64,000 nucleotides of DNA from Locusta migratoria (lineage: Eukaryota > Arthropoda > Insecta > Orthoptera > Acrididae), in the NCBI GenBank assembly GCA_026315105.1, contig CM048744.1:656707676-656771675 (forward strand), written 5' to 3'. The position numbers and the translations under genes are program-made. The notes below the pieces were generated by a model. It did no database searches. It had not been told where the DNA came from and saw only the letters and a list, made by a program, of their open reading frames with translations. Shown here piece by piece: positions 42,948-54,289 of the stretch. Each line of letters opens with the position of its first letter. The first letter of the stretch is position 1.

Positions 42948-43150
42948 GCCGCGGTGGAGTAGCAGAGCGGTCTAAAGCACCTCGCTGCGGAGCGCACGGT
43001 TGCTCGCCGTGGAGGTTCGAGTCCTCCCCGGAGCATGAGTGTGTGTGTTTGTCCTTAGGTTAGTTTACCTAGGTTTAAATAGTTTGTAAGCTACGGACTG
43101 ATGACCACGCAGTTTCGTCCGATAGATTTACAGACATTTGAACATTTTTT
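42948..43150 (+). mobile_element. SINE family B, complete
   Basis: The head is GCCGCGGTGGAGTAGCAGAG, with GAGGTTCGAGTCCTCCCCGG, then TTAGGTTAGTTTACCTAGGT, GATGACCACGCAGTTTCGTC and the tail GACATTTGAACATTTTTT. This is the clearest sense copy for defining the family. Confidence 0.93.
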
Positions 43151-43702
43151 ACTTTGCATTTGCGATACTGCTCTCAGAACTACCGCTAAGCTGCAAATTT
43201 TCAATTTACCGGACTCCCTTAAGTGTAATGGGAACCCACTAACTACACAAAGAATTAATTTGTCGATCTTGTTCCAAAAATTGTTCAGTCACAACGAAAG
43301 AAATTACAGGTCACGCATGTCGCCAGATATCTGATGTTTCATTATTTTTTCATTGGAAAGACAAAGTTTTAGTTAGGATATGTTTTCGAAGTCCTCTTCA
43401 AAAGATGGAGCAAAGCCTACTATATTGTTTTGTTTTATAAAAATAATTATGAAAAATTTCTCAACCTTCTTACCAGTTAAGTCCTTTTTTTCCGATTTCA
43501 TTAAATAGAATTACAACTTCGACCTCGTAACGTTCTTACACACGGACACACTGTTTGCTGTTCAGAGGCAACAACTATAGTGGACCCACTTCTGCACGGA
43601 AGAATATAGTGTTGAAGTCCAAAGCAAATCAAACTGTTCCCATCAGGGTCACAGAAATTCAGTAGCGACGAAATTGCCATCTGATTCTGATACACATCTT
43701 CT

Positions 43703-43743
<41 letters not shown>

Positions 43744-43959
43744 GAACCTTTCTTCTTTCCTTAAGGTAAATGATTGTAATGGTAATAAACAAAAAGTTCT
43801 TTTGAATTGTTAAATAATTTCATGAAAGTGACAAATCTGTTTAGTATCTCTGTGTTCATTGGTTAAATTCCTTATCTGTTTTTATGTGTCAGCTTGATGT
43901 AGACTGTCGGCAGTTTAATTTTTGATGAAGCTGTTGCAATCCTGAGTTGCTACGTGCAT
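43151..43959. other. AT-rich DNA with a T35 run
   Basis: 43705-43739 is an uninterrupted T-run. No gene was recognised. Confidence 0.5.
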
Positions 43960-44155
43960 GCCGCGGTGGAGTGGCCGAGCGCATAGAGACGCTATGCTCT
44001 GACGAGCGAGGCCGCTCCCTGTCGGGGGTTCGAATCCTCCTTTGGGCATGGATGTTTGTGCTGCCTTTAGTATAAGTTAGTTTACAAGTAGTTCGTAAGT
44101 TTAGGTACTGATGACCCCGCAGTTAAGTCCCGTAAGCTTAACAAACATTTGACAA
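43960..44155 (+). mobile_element. SINE family A-like, head variant
   Basis: The head is GCCGCGGTGGAGTGGCCGAG, the B box GGGGGTTCGAATCCTCCTTT, the body GATGACCCCGCAGTTAAGTC and the tail AACAAACATTTGACAATT. It mixes a family-B-like start with a family A body. Confidence 0.88.
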
Positions 44156-44941
44156 TTAGAATTTTCTACATGAATGATTACTGTTTTGGTAATGATTTCT
44201 AATTTCGGTGGAATCTGTGTCCATGTGGGGCAGTTTCATAAGATGAGCAAACGTTTGATCCTGTTGTACTATACGTTTTGCGTGTTCTTCCTCTTGCTTG
44301 GAAGAGTTTTGAATAATAATAATAATAATAATAATAAAGTAAAAAAAACATTATTAGCGTTTGTATAATGTGCTACCCTGTTCCTTCATCATTCATGTTA
44401 GAAGTATGCATACCGCAATGTGTTCGCCGAAAATAAAGTGTTGTGAAATAAGAATCAAATGTACCATTATCTGCTGTGCATCCTGACTATGGACTTCAGC
44501 CTGTACGGATATATTTACAACGTGGCTAGTCTGTACGAGGTGAGTGTGGCGTATCGTGACCGCGTCTCGTCATTGTCAGGTAATATTGTTCTCTGTCGCT
44601 CACTGGAACGACATTGTTGTCTCGTTTGATTGAACATTCTCATTTGAGACAGGTCAATGATCTGATTCAAATATTCATCGTTATCGGTAATATGTTTCTG
44701 AATTCTGTTTCTGCCTAAAGTAAGCGTGGCACTATCCATGATGAATGAAATTTAAAAGCATTCTAATAAAATTTTACTTCCCAAATCCTAATAAACTGTC
44801 GTTTCACTCCATCCACTTTCACAGTTACAAGATAAATTTTAAACAGTTAAACACAGAAAGCGTTCACAACCAAGTACAATAAACTAAAACAGAAATGGCA
44901 AGTTTTCACAACACAGAAGATTCAACGCCGAAAGATATACG

Positions 44942-44986
<45 letters not shown>

Positions 44987-45589
44987 CAGATTTGAGTACC
45001 TTTTGAGAGAGAATCTAACCGTTTCAGTACCCAAAATTTCCGATCGTTGGCGGTAGGTCGATAGGAGAAACATATCCGTCTTTTATAGAAAATATGAAAA
45101 AATGCTACAAATTATGAAAGGTCTTTAAAGCTTGCGAGTCATAATAGTTCTGTCTCATGTGCCATTTTGAGTATTACATAATAGGTATTGGATTGAATGT
45201 GAAGCACAACAAAGTCTATGTTAATCTTTTACATGAATGCAAACAACAAAATAATGAGACACTAGACCTGAAGTTATTGATGGTGTTTTCTTTTAATGCT
45301 TAGTCGTGAGCTAAGGTCTTATTATCCGCAACTCCTTGGAAGCATATGGTACCATTACGACATCACAATATTACTCAAAATTAACTTGAAAACTCTATAA
45401 TGAAATCTAAGAATGGAAATGTTTTACGTTCACCAAAGAATCTCCTTACGGAAAAGTTTAACGGTCCTGAATTTTTCACTTACCTCATGGATAGCGCCTC
45501 TGTTGAAAGTTGTTCTACACACAGTAGCAGCAACAGGCGACAGGCAGTATACAGCATGCATTTAAATATGTACTTTATATAAAGTGATG
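44156..45589. other. AT-rich DNA with AAT microsatellite and A42 run
   Basis: 44312-44337 is an AAT trinucleotide run, and 44942-44983 an A-run. A 74-codon minus frame (44515-44739) has no domain or splice support. Nothing else was recognised. Confidence 0.5.
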
Positions 45590-45705
45590 TATCAGACTGA
45601 AGAATATTCCAGCAGCTGTGTGTATATCTTATTAAGTAATAAGGCGACCAGTTTTGGTGCTGCACTAGCACTATCTTCAGGCTCCCCTTATGTAACAGGT
45701 CATTC
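45590..45705 (-). mobile_element. Penelope-type end fragment (probable)
   Basis: The minus strand reads GAGCCTGAAGATAGTGCTAG, then TGCAGCACCAAAACTGGTCG, the same layout as CTGAAGATGGCC...GCCGAAA in the Penelope-like element at 27.5 kb. No coding part is attached; a 116-codon frame crossing it has no domain. Confidence 0.45.
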
Positions 45706-48177
45706 AAAAGGGGTGGCTGTGTAACGTTTCTGCTATATTGCACGCTTCCTACACCTTCATTGCCAACAATACAGACAAAAACATGAGAAACCTCAAATGA
45801 AACTTCGCTACCGGACATGTAAAATATCACATTTTCGCGTTCAGTTTAACATACTATTAACAGTATTAGTAGAACGCGTTTAAGAAATGGTATGTTGAAT
45901 TAAACATAACTTTGGCTATACTACTACGTAATTTTCAATTTTTGATACTTTCATAAATAATAGCTGCAAACACTAAAAATGCATTACACTTAGTTACAGA
46001 ATATGTTGAGCCTATATAGATACTAATTTGTATAAAAGCAACAATATTACATGTTATAACTATTGCACAACATGATTACATATGTACCTTTAGTTTAAAC
46101 AAATTAGGGCAGACCATGGTTTATATATCACTCTATCCTAAATTAAATACTGATCTCCTGATTGTTGGGCCTGCAGCATCATAAATGTCATAGAAAGACA
46201 TTGCAACGAAAGTTCCGAACTGTCGAAACAGCTGTAGCACTATTGAATAAAATATAAGCAGCAATCCTGAACTTTCATTGCAAAATCTAAATACTGATCA
46301 TTTTACACACACTAAAATTAATAATCCCTTTGGTACTAAGGAACTAGTTTCGAAATAGACAAAACTACGGGAACTTTATACAAATCCGTATTTATAAAAA
46401 AATTAGACCACAAATTGAAATACATTAAAATTACGTGTTTCAATAACAGTACACCTACGTAATATTGCCAAAACAGATAAGTGTGCACTTTAAAAATACA
46501 AAATAAAGTAAATAATTTGGGAAAATTTAACATTAGTCAAAACACGACTTTTAATTTGCGTATGCTATTAAATACAAACTTTATACAACACAAACATACA
46601 TTGAGATAAATAGTTAAAGCCTGAATGTAATATTATAATTTGTGTATTTTGGCATATTTCGAGTATTGTTATATTATTTATTTGATAATCGAAGAACTTT
46701 GTCATTAGCCTTATTACGCGGTTACGCGGAAAGATGTTTGAGAGAAGCCATGTTTTGTCACTCTGTTCCTGGTTACAAACCTGTTAATATCTGCTGCTGC
46801 TTTGTTGGTCATTTGCAACTATATGTGCCTGGTTTTGGTTTTATCTTCATTTAAATGGAAATAAAGTAGTTTCCATACCAACTGACATTATGTTTATGAT
46901 TTACGAAACTATCCTGAAACATACGTAAACTATGTCGGCTTACGTGGAATGCCGAAGACAGCTCACAACGCAGTGGACTTCAGCCAGCATATAAGATAAG
47001 TTCTTTTTTTTTTTTTTTTCATCTTCACCTACAGTGGAATGACTGTGTTATAGAGGCTGTGAACTAATAAAACTTTCCTTGATTTATGAAAAATTTAGGG
47101 ATCAGTTTGAGTCATTCCCAAAAGCGGCAAAAGGGGTGACAGAATTAGAGCCGTTATCTCCGGTATCCGTAAATTTGTTGTAGGCTTCATGGACACAATA
47201 AATTGACGAATATAAACACAACTGCTGGAATTTTCTTCAATCTTATATTTTATAGATCTGTTGTCGCAAGTCTATAAAATAGTGAGAGAATTAAATAAAG
47301 TGATGTTTTGCAGGGAGATTCGAATATGATGAGGTAGTAGGTACTGACCATAACATAAAATCCAATCCAGAAAATATTTAAATTTTACGGAAATTACGTG
47401 TTAGAACGAATTCAGTGCATTACAAATAACATTCTACAGGAATCACCCATTTATCAGATAAAGCATTAATATTTTACCAAGAAATGAATTGTTGCTACAA
47501 TGAGACCGCCCGCGCATACCTTAAGCACAATCTATAACTACATTCTCACCATATTTTACATCCCATGTCGTCAAAAAAGAGAAATTTCCAATTTTATTCT
47601 TCCTTTACAGTTCAGAAAACTTTACCATCATAAAGTATACAACATGTTCCTGGTGGCCACATCTATGTAGATGAACTCGTAGACTTTGTCGAAGTCCGTA
47701 GGTAAACTACACTCTTGTCATGTACCATACGAATTTTTATGGAGGCAGTGATCTTCCTATTGTTTTGAAGGTGAACTGTGCAAGATTTCATCAACTTTGA
47801 AACAAAATAAGCAATACAAGCACATGGACACACAGACACTGTATAGAACGAATAAAGCATGATGTGAAGATATACAGTATTTGCCAGACACTATACAATT
47901 TAAACAGTTTGCTCGTTAAAAATTAATTTCAGTAGATCCATAAATATATTGTACGATATATATTCCACGACGTTCTATCTTATTGTCAATAAATAATACT
48001 GCTCAATACAAAATATTACGGAGTGTTGTTAACTCTAGGAACCGCTTTACCCCAGATCACTACCACAGTGGTTTATTAAAGGTGTGTAAGCGAGTATTTC
48101 ATCTCATGTGCTAACAGCTGACATTACGTTCTTTTGGCGGTCGAAGAACACAGTCTAGCAACGTATCATTTAATACT
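45706..48177. other. AT-rich low-copy DNA with one dispersed-repeat segment
   Basis: 47650-47850 contains AGTGATCTTCCTATTGTTTT and GAACTGTGCAAGATTTCATC, shared with repeats at 34.1 and 54.7 kb. A T15 run is at 47005-47020. No gene was recognised. Confidence 0.5.
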
Positions 48178-48610
48178 CTGTCGTCCATTTGCAAAAGGGG
48201 ACAAGTCCAAAAATTCCACTTTTCAAGGTCTTTGTGCCATCTTGTCCGTCTTTCCAAGACGAACTGAACGATATATAAAAATGCTGTATAACGTAATAAG
48301 TCTAGCTTTAAATTCGCTTAGAAATTTAAAAAATTTGCAGGATGGGACAAGTCCAATGATAATTCTGCTGCAGAAGGGGACAAGTGCACACACCAAACAC
48401 CTAGGTTACAAATAGGAAGAAATCCTTGGATTAGTTTATGTATTCTTATAACTGAGGATGCAAAATGGGACAAATCCTTCATAATTATCACTGTTTGTTC
48501 ATTCTGCAGTTTTGTGCGCCGAAACATGGTTGGTGACAATGCAAGCGTTAGACTGTGTCTTATTATGTGTTGGTGTTTAGCTGCCAGTTGTTAAGTAAGG
48601 TGTTTCACTA

Positions 48611-49145
48611 TGTCAGATTTACCCGATGTGATGATTGAGGGTAATATTACACCATCACTGAGAGGAAAAGGAAGGAAGAAACTCCGTTTGCCATCAACAG
48701 GGAAACGAAATTTAGTAAGAAGAAACAGATAAGCACATTGCAATATCTTTAGTATTGAATGTTGGAATTTGTTATTTTCTCGCTCCCTGCAAGAGGTTTA
48801 AGCTGACTAAAAGTAAAAGATTAGGTTCTGTTGTCGTCCAAGGAGAAGTAAATTATTGCCTTGATGTTAGCGTTGCCAAATCTTTATTGAAGCGTGGCAT
48901 GTTACTCAATTCTCTTCAGCCAACGATGGTTAATACTGGAGTGGTGATCAAAGCAGCTAAGAAAAAAAGATGTAGCGGACTTACTTGCTGCGCATTGTGG
49001 AGAAAACTGGGCCTCACTACGAGAGCTTTATTACTGTTATAAGTTAGTTGTGCAAGAAACACACGAACCACAAAACAATGTAGTGTATGATCCTCTTTCT
49101 GACTTTCAGGAAGTTATTGAGGATGAACTTAGTGGTATACTTTAA
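48611..49145 (+). pseudogene. Transposase-derived remnant, N- and C-terminal pieces
   Basis: 48611-48731 encodes MSDLPDVMIEGNITPSLRGK, a basic stretch (GRKKLRLPSTGKRNLVRRNR) and a stop. 48790-48960 reads FKLTKSKRLGSVVVQGEVNY, CLDVSVAKSLLKRG and VVIKAAKKK. After a frameshift it continues KDVADLLAAHCGENWASLRE and LYYCYKLVVQE to a stop near 49143. The basic N-terminus and the KKKD..LL.. C-terminal pattern recall insect transposon proteins of several hundred residues. The middle is missing, consistent with an internal deletion derivative. The family name is unknown. Confidence 0.5.
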
Positions 49146-49489
49146 ATCGCTAGTCACCTTGCTGTGAACAGGAGATTCACTAGTGTTCAGGCATAAGTGT
49201 TTCATTTTAAAGATTTTGTGTATGATAATGTAACAAATATAAGCAATTAAATAATGTTAGTACATTTAATAGGACGTAGTAACATACTACATGTTTGATT
49301 TTCATTTGTATTTTAACATAATAATTGAGATTATTGTATAATTTTTTGTATAAAATGTCATAAATATGGTATATTTTCTATATTATGGTGTATTGTCTAT
49401 ATTCTAATAAAATTTGGAAAAGAGGAAAGTATAGTTTGCATATTTTTCTTTACTTGATTAGATCAGTACTGCTGCAATAAGGGTCAAGT

Positions 49490-49689
49490 TCAAATGTTCA
49501 AATGTTGGTATAGCTTATGTTGACTTAACTATGGGGTCATCAGTCCCTAAACTTACAAACTACTTATGAACTAGCTAATCCTAAGGACGGCACAAATATC
49601 CATGCCCGAGGGGGGATTCGAACCCCCGACCGTAGTGGCCGTGCAGACCGTGACTGGAGCGCCTCAGCCCCTAAGCCACTGCAGCCGGC
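49490..49689 (-). mobile_element. SINE family A, complete
   Basis: It is flanked by aagggtcaagt (49479-49489) and aagggtaaagt (49690-49700), an 11-bp duplication with one mismatch. It split one of the GGG.CAAGTCC words of the surrounding TIR transposon. Confidence 0.94.
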
Positions 49690-50009
49690 AAGGGTAAAGT
49701 CCATCCAAAGGTTTCATAGGGGGATTAGTCCAAAATTATTTTTCATTTATTAAGAAAAGTACTAACACAAGATTTACGAAAATACATTCCCTGAATATAC
49801 TTATCCTACAGATTTATTTAGGATGAAAAGCTTATAGTAATTTCAGTTTTCATCGGTCACAGGTAGTGTTTAGCGTTTTGCCAACTTTTTGTTCTCAATG
49901 AATTGTCCCTGTTTGCAAATGGACGACAGAACTATCTTCGTGGCTGTAATTAGCATGAGTGATTGGAGAGATCAGTGTTTTCTCGTGTACTTGTGAGAGA
50001 CAGTAAGAC

Positions 50010-50430
50010 GAGTGGGTGGTAGTTGGGAAAGCTTCATCAGCAGGCGAGGCGCGGCGCCGGATGAGACTTGATGAGGTTGCGGTGGCGGCACACAGTATAG
50101 TGCGGGCTCCCCACCACACGGCTGCCGGCTGCCTGCTGCTGGCTGCTGGCTGCCTGCTGCTGGCTGCTGTGTTTGGAGAGCGGCTTATCCGCCATCCGCC
50201 GCCCCGCGGAAACACGGCGCGCCGCTATCTCGCATCAGGAGCAGGCGCCGGCTTCCATCAAAGCCAAACACAGCGGCCGGCTTCCTAACAACAGCGCCAG
50301 CCGTTCCGCACTCGCTATGCGCGTCTCGTGTGATCACGTCGCCGCCAGGAAAAACAGGCCGCAGCACGGGAAAGTCCGTGTCGCTAAAGGGGCCGTGTCA
50401 CGACTAGCGCGGACGCTCCCGTCGGAAGTT
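50010..50430. promoter_or_regulatory. GC/CpG-rich low-copy block
   Basis: It includes a short internal repeat of GGCTGCCTGCTGCTGGCTGC and a CpG-rich centre (CCGCCGCCCCGCGG). Overlapping frames on both strands lack domains. It begins about 80 bp right of the TIR transposon. Candidate promoter-like or GC-rich low-copy DNA. Confidence 0.3.
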
Positions 50431-50568
50431 ACAGTACTCCGTCGGGCATAGCTTTTTTTAGCGTTTATCACTGGTTGGTTTAAGGGGGGATGTAATGGAA
50501 AATGTAAACATTTAAAAAAATCATGATAGCCATATTTATTAATGTACAAATCTAAAATTTTGCATGTA

Positions 50569-50733
50569 CGAGGTGCATTCAAGTTCTAAGGCCTCCGATT
50601 TTTTTTCCTAATTAACTACTCACCCTAAATCGATGAAACTGGCGTTACTTCTCGACGTAATCCCCCTGCAGACGTACACATTTTTCACAACGCTGACGCC
50701 ATGATTCCATGGCAGCGGCGAAGGCTTCTTTAG

Positions 50734-50781
<48 letters not shown>

Positions 50782-51921
50782 CTTTTGACCACTGGAAAAT
50801 CGCTGAGGCAATAGCAGCACGGCTGGTGAATGTGCGGCCACGGGGAGTGTCTTTCATTGATGGAAAAAGCCAAAAGTCACTAGGAGCCAGGTCAGGTGAG
50901 TAGGGAGCATGAGAAATCACTTCAAACTTGTTATCACGAAGAAACTGTTGCGTAACGTTAGCTCGATGTGCGGGTGCGCTGTCTTGGTGAAACAGCACAC
51001 GTGCAGCCCTTTCCGGACGATTTTGTTGCAGTGCAGGAACGAAATTGTTCTTCAAAAGATTTTCGTAGGATTCACCTGTTACCGTAGTGCCCTTTGGAAT
51101 GCAATGGGTAAGGATTACGCCGTCGCTGTCCCAGAAAATGGACACCATAATTTTTTTCAGCACTGGCGGTTACCCGAAATTTTTTGGTCGCGGTAAATCT
51201 GTGTGCCTCCATTGAGCTGACTGGCGCTTTCTTTCTTGATTGAAAAAATGGCATCCACATCTCATCCATTGTCACAACCGACGAAAAGAAAGTACCATTC
51301 ATTCTGTCGTTGCTCGTCAACATTGCTTGGCTATATGTCACACGGGCAGCCTTGTGGTCGTCCGTCAGCATTCATGGCACCCATCTGGATGACACTTTTC
51401 GCATTTTCAGGTCATCATGCAGGATTGAGTGCACATAACCCACAGAAATGCCAACTCTGGAGGCGATCTGTTCAACAGTCATTCCCGTAAACAATTCTCT
51501 CCACTTTCTCGATCATGTCGTCAGACCGGCTTGTGCGAGCCCGAGGTTGTTTCGGTTTGTTGTCACACAATGTTCTGCCTTCATTAAACTGTCGCACCCA
51601 CGAACGCACTTTCGACACATCCACAACTCCATCATCAAGAGTCTCCGTCAACTGTCGATGAATTTCAATTGGTCTCACACCACGCAAATTCAGAAAACGA
51701 GTGATTGCACACTGTTCAAGTAAGGAAAACGTCGCCATTTTATCTAAAACAGTTCTCATTCTCGCCACTGGCGGTAAAAATTCCATCTGCCGTACGGTGC
51801 TGCCATCTCTGGGACGTACTGACAATGAACGTAGCCTCATTTTAAAACAATGCGCGTGTTTCTATCTCTTTCCAGTCCGGAGAAAAAAAAATCGGAGGCC
51901 TTAGAACTTGAATGCACTTCG
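50569..51921 (-). mobile_element. Mariner-like element with complete ends
   Basis: About 37-bp terminal inverted repeats (TGCATTCAAGTTCTAAGGCC core) match at all but one position. TA dinucleotides (50567-50568 and 51922-51923) flank the element, as mariner insertion requires. It is 1,353 bp long, close to a full-length mariner, including a T45 run at 50737-50781. The transposase gene is on the minus strand and frameshifted. Confidence 0.95.
50645..51840 (-). pseudogene. Mariner transposase, frameshifted, with in-frame poly-lysine insert
   Basis: The N-terminal DNA-binding part is 51472-51840 (CAITRFLNLRGVRPIEIHRQ, VRSWVRQFNEGR). The centre is 51072-51371 (VVTMDEMWMPFF) and the catalytic part 50645-51163 (FHQDSAPAHRANVTQQFL, YSPDLAPSDFWLF). 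All three Asp of the mariner DDD triad appear present. Two frame breaks (near 51420 and 51130) inactivate the gene. The T45 run reads as about 15 lysines in frame within SKEK..TPKEAF and is absent from mariner proteins as I know them. Confidence 0.92.
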
Positions 51922-51923
51922 TA

Positions 51924-52409
51924 TTAAGCCAAAGAGCTGTATTTTAAGGGAAAAATGTAATAAAATATACTGGGAAAATATTTTGACGAAAATTTTAATT
52001 CTAATTTTTTATTGTCTTTTTCATATAAAAAGCCATAACTCAAATTCTAATCATGCAATTGATCTAAATAATGTATTGTAGTGTCCTGAGAAGGTTATAA
52101 GACCCCTGAATTACAATTATTAATTTATGGTACAAACTGCATCATTAACAAAGATTTTAATTCTGCACATCAAAAACTGAAGTCTTTTCTCCATAAAATC
52201 ATCTAAAACTGAGAATGTAATTGTAGGATCTGGCGTTTTTGTTAGTTCCACGAAGACACCAACACGTTGCGAACAGATCCTGAAAATTTCACACCATTAG
52301 TGCATATACTTTTCGAAAAAAGGCTTCTAATAACATAAGAAATGTATAACCGAGAAAATGAAGTCCAAAAACTTTCTCTCATACTTCTCATGTAATAAGT
52401 TTACCTCAG
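51924..52409. other. AT-rich low-copy DNA
   Basis: Nothing was recognised. Confidence 0.5.
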
Positions 52410-52975
52410 TTTTAAAATCCTCCATACTCATACTCCTCATACTCCAGGTTTCTCTTCCTTCTCTTCGAATCTGCCCGTCCTGTATTTACAGGCGAGACAT
52501 CTGTCAGCTTTCCTGACCCTACTGTTGTCGATGGTGTAAAATGATTTTCTTGTAAACACACCAGTCTATACCAACTCTCTTCAGCACTTCCTGGCATTAT
52601 TTCCGTCATTGAAGCAAAAAATTGCATTATATACACATATCTTGAGTACTTTAAGTTCACAGAATGTCCTGTTTGCGCCTCTAATCCAAATTAAATTATT
52701 GATCCTTTCATTTGCATTTTGTGTCTTCCCGTGAATACATTTACTGAATAAATCAGGGTTTGCAAGACACCTGAATGTGAAGACTTTATAGGCTGACAGA
52801 GAAGTTCTACATCAATAAGCTGAAATCAAGTGAAATCTACATCAGCATCACTTACGCACCTGTACAATTCTCCTTCTTCATTTGGGCTGCTTCCACTTTT
52901 TTTGTTGGTAAACAGATTCCCATGAAACCTTTGTTTTCTGTACACAGTTTTTCCACCACCCATTATGCATAAATA
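52410..52975 (-). pseudogene. Mutator-like transposase remnant: N-terminus joined to C-terminus
   Basis: On the minus strand, from about 52964, the frame starts MGGGKTVYRKQRFHGNLFTN, KKSGSSPNEEGE and, past a TGA, FQLIDVELL. This is the short basic N-terminus of animal Mutator-like transposases as I know it. Within about 100 codons it switches to the C-terminal region: NLIWIRGANRTFCELKVLKI, CVYNAIFCFNDGNN, then DNSRVRKADR and finally EEYEYGGF. The several hundred residues between are absent. The 23278-23770 remnant aligns with the same C-terminal region (CVWQRVPKTVFVGRTVLKIG). This looks like an internal-deletion derivative that then decayed. Confidence 0.55.
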
Positions 52976-53327
52976 TTAACTTTCACGAAAAGTTTGGCGA
53001 TTTCAACCTTCGACCTAATAATATGTGTTATTATTGTTAAAACGCACATGCAAGATAGTTTTCAGGCAAAGATATAGATGACAGCCAAAGATTTCGAAAG
53101 AGAATAGCCTTGACACTGACAAAAATTCCGCTGAAGCCAGCAGCTTCCCAAACTGCGGGAAAGGTGGCAGTGGCCGCCTGTGCTGCGTTAAAGAGTTCAA
53201 GAATTTAAAGGCATTTCTAAAGCTGCTCTCACGATAATTTACACACAACTTTCATTATTCTGTGTACATTAAGCAAATAATATTTTTGAAAAATCAATTT
53301 TAGGTCCAAAATCCATTACAGCCCCTC
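52976..53327. other. Low-copy DNA
   Basis: Nothing was recognised. Confidence 0.4.
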
Positions 53328-53400
53328 AGTTTGTAAGTCTAGCGACCGATGACCTCATCAGTTTCGTGCCTTACAATTACAAGCATTTTAACATTTCAAA
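53328..53400 (+). mobile_element. SINE 3' fragment
   Basis: GTTTGTAAGTCTAGCGACCG, then ATGACCTCATCAGTTTCGTG and ACAAGCATTTTAACATTTC resemble the body and tail of family A/B SINEs. The head is missing. Confidence 0.65.
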
Positions 53401-53436
53401 AACAGAACAACAATTGTATACCCAACAGAAAAATCT

Positions 53437-53622
53437 TAACTTTTTTTAATCTTATGGGTCTCAACGACTTAGATTATCAGTCCCTAGACTTAAAAACTAC
53501 TTAAACTAAGGACGAAAAATACGCCCATGCACGAGGGAGGACTCGAACCTCCGACGGGGAACAGTCGCGCGCGCCCGCGCCGTAGCAAGACGTCTTGGTA
53601 CGCTCGGCTATTCCGCCGCGGC
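53437..53622 (-). mobile_element. SINE family B-like, antisense
   Basis: The plus strand reads CTTATGGGTCTCAACGACTT, then GAGGGAGGACTCGAACCTCC and GCTCGGCTATTCCGCCGCGG. The head is at the right and the tail at the left (ACTTTTTTTAATC). The central variable-loop region carries a CGCGCGCGCCCGCGCC stretch. Confidence 0.85.
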
Positions 53623-54289
53623 GCTGACCAGTTAAGTGGATAACAACACACGTTATCAACAGCGTGTTTATCATTTATTTTGTTTTATTTACTTACATTC
53701 TTCGCAATTGCTAATAAACACGGGAATTCGATATTCATCCCATACCCCATCTCTTAATGCTTCAAGCATGACGCTGCCTGACAGCACCTGCAGCGTGTCA
53801 ATGCTGCGCATGTCGCTCCAGTGCTGCAAATGCTATATCAAGTGAAGTACTAGAAATAACATTCTGAAAAAAAAAAAAAAAATTGGAACACCTAAATTGT
53901 AAAACAATTTAATTGGCTAATTAACGTTAGGTGCAAAGTGTTTTAATTTATTGATTACATGATGTTTTGAGATTGAGAAAGCTCAAAGCATGGCACAAAG
54001 CCCAGCGCATCATAACACGGTAAAATCTCGTCGGCCTCATTATACCCATCCATCAAAATTCACAGACTTTCATCTTCAATCAGCCCAGTTATTACGTACA
54101 TCTATCTAAAATAGGCACGCACACAGAGACAAAAACGTTCGTAAAATGGTCGCCCATGAAAAAATTTAATGTAAACTCTGTTAACACGAAGTTAAGGAAT
54201 ACGTTATACTGCCATCTAGCGACCATCCTTCAAACTGTATCGGCAGCAATGAAAAACAGAACAAAAAGGGCAGACGGCAAAAGCCTTCG
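53623..54289. other. AT-rich low-copy DNA
   Basis: An A-run is at 53868-53882. No gene was recognised. Confidence 0.5.

Larger units (their letters stand above)
48178..49929. mobile_element. Internally deleted DNA transposon with 30-bp TIRs
   Basis: Left end 48178-48208 and right end 49900-49929 are inverted copies (CTGTCGTCCATTTGCAAA, then GGGACAA). GGGACAAGTCC-like words recur inside both ends in direct orientation: 48198, 48345, 48378 (..GTGC) and 48467 (..ATCC) on the left; 49481 (GGGTCAAGT) and 49722 (variant) on the right. Such subterminal repeats are typical transposase-binding sites. Two plus-strand coding pieces of one decayed protein lie inside. A SINE A inserted at 49490-49689. 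The superfamily was not identified and no target duplication is clear. Confidence 0.75.

Noticed and set aside
44515..44739. 74-codon minus-strand frame with a fairly protein-like composition
   Set aside because: No recognised domain, no acceptor or donor at its edges and no neighbouring exon. Kept only as a weak possibility.
50016..50451. Overlapping 82-106-codon frames in a GC-rich block
   Set aside because: Open on both strands with Ala/Arg/Gly bias and no domain, best explained by GC content.
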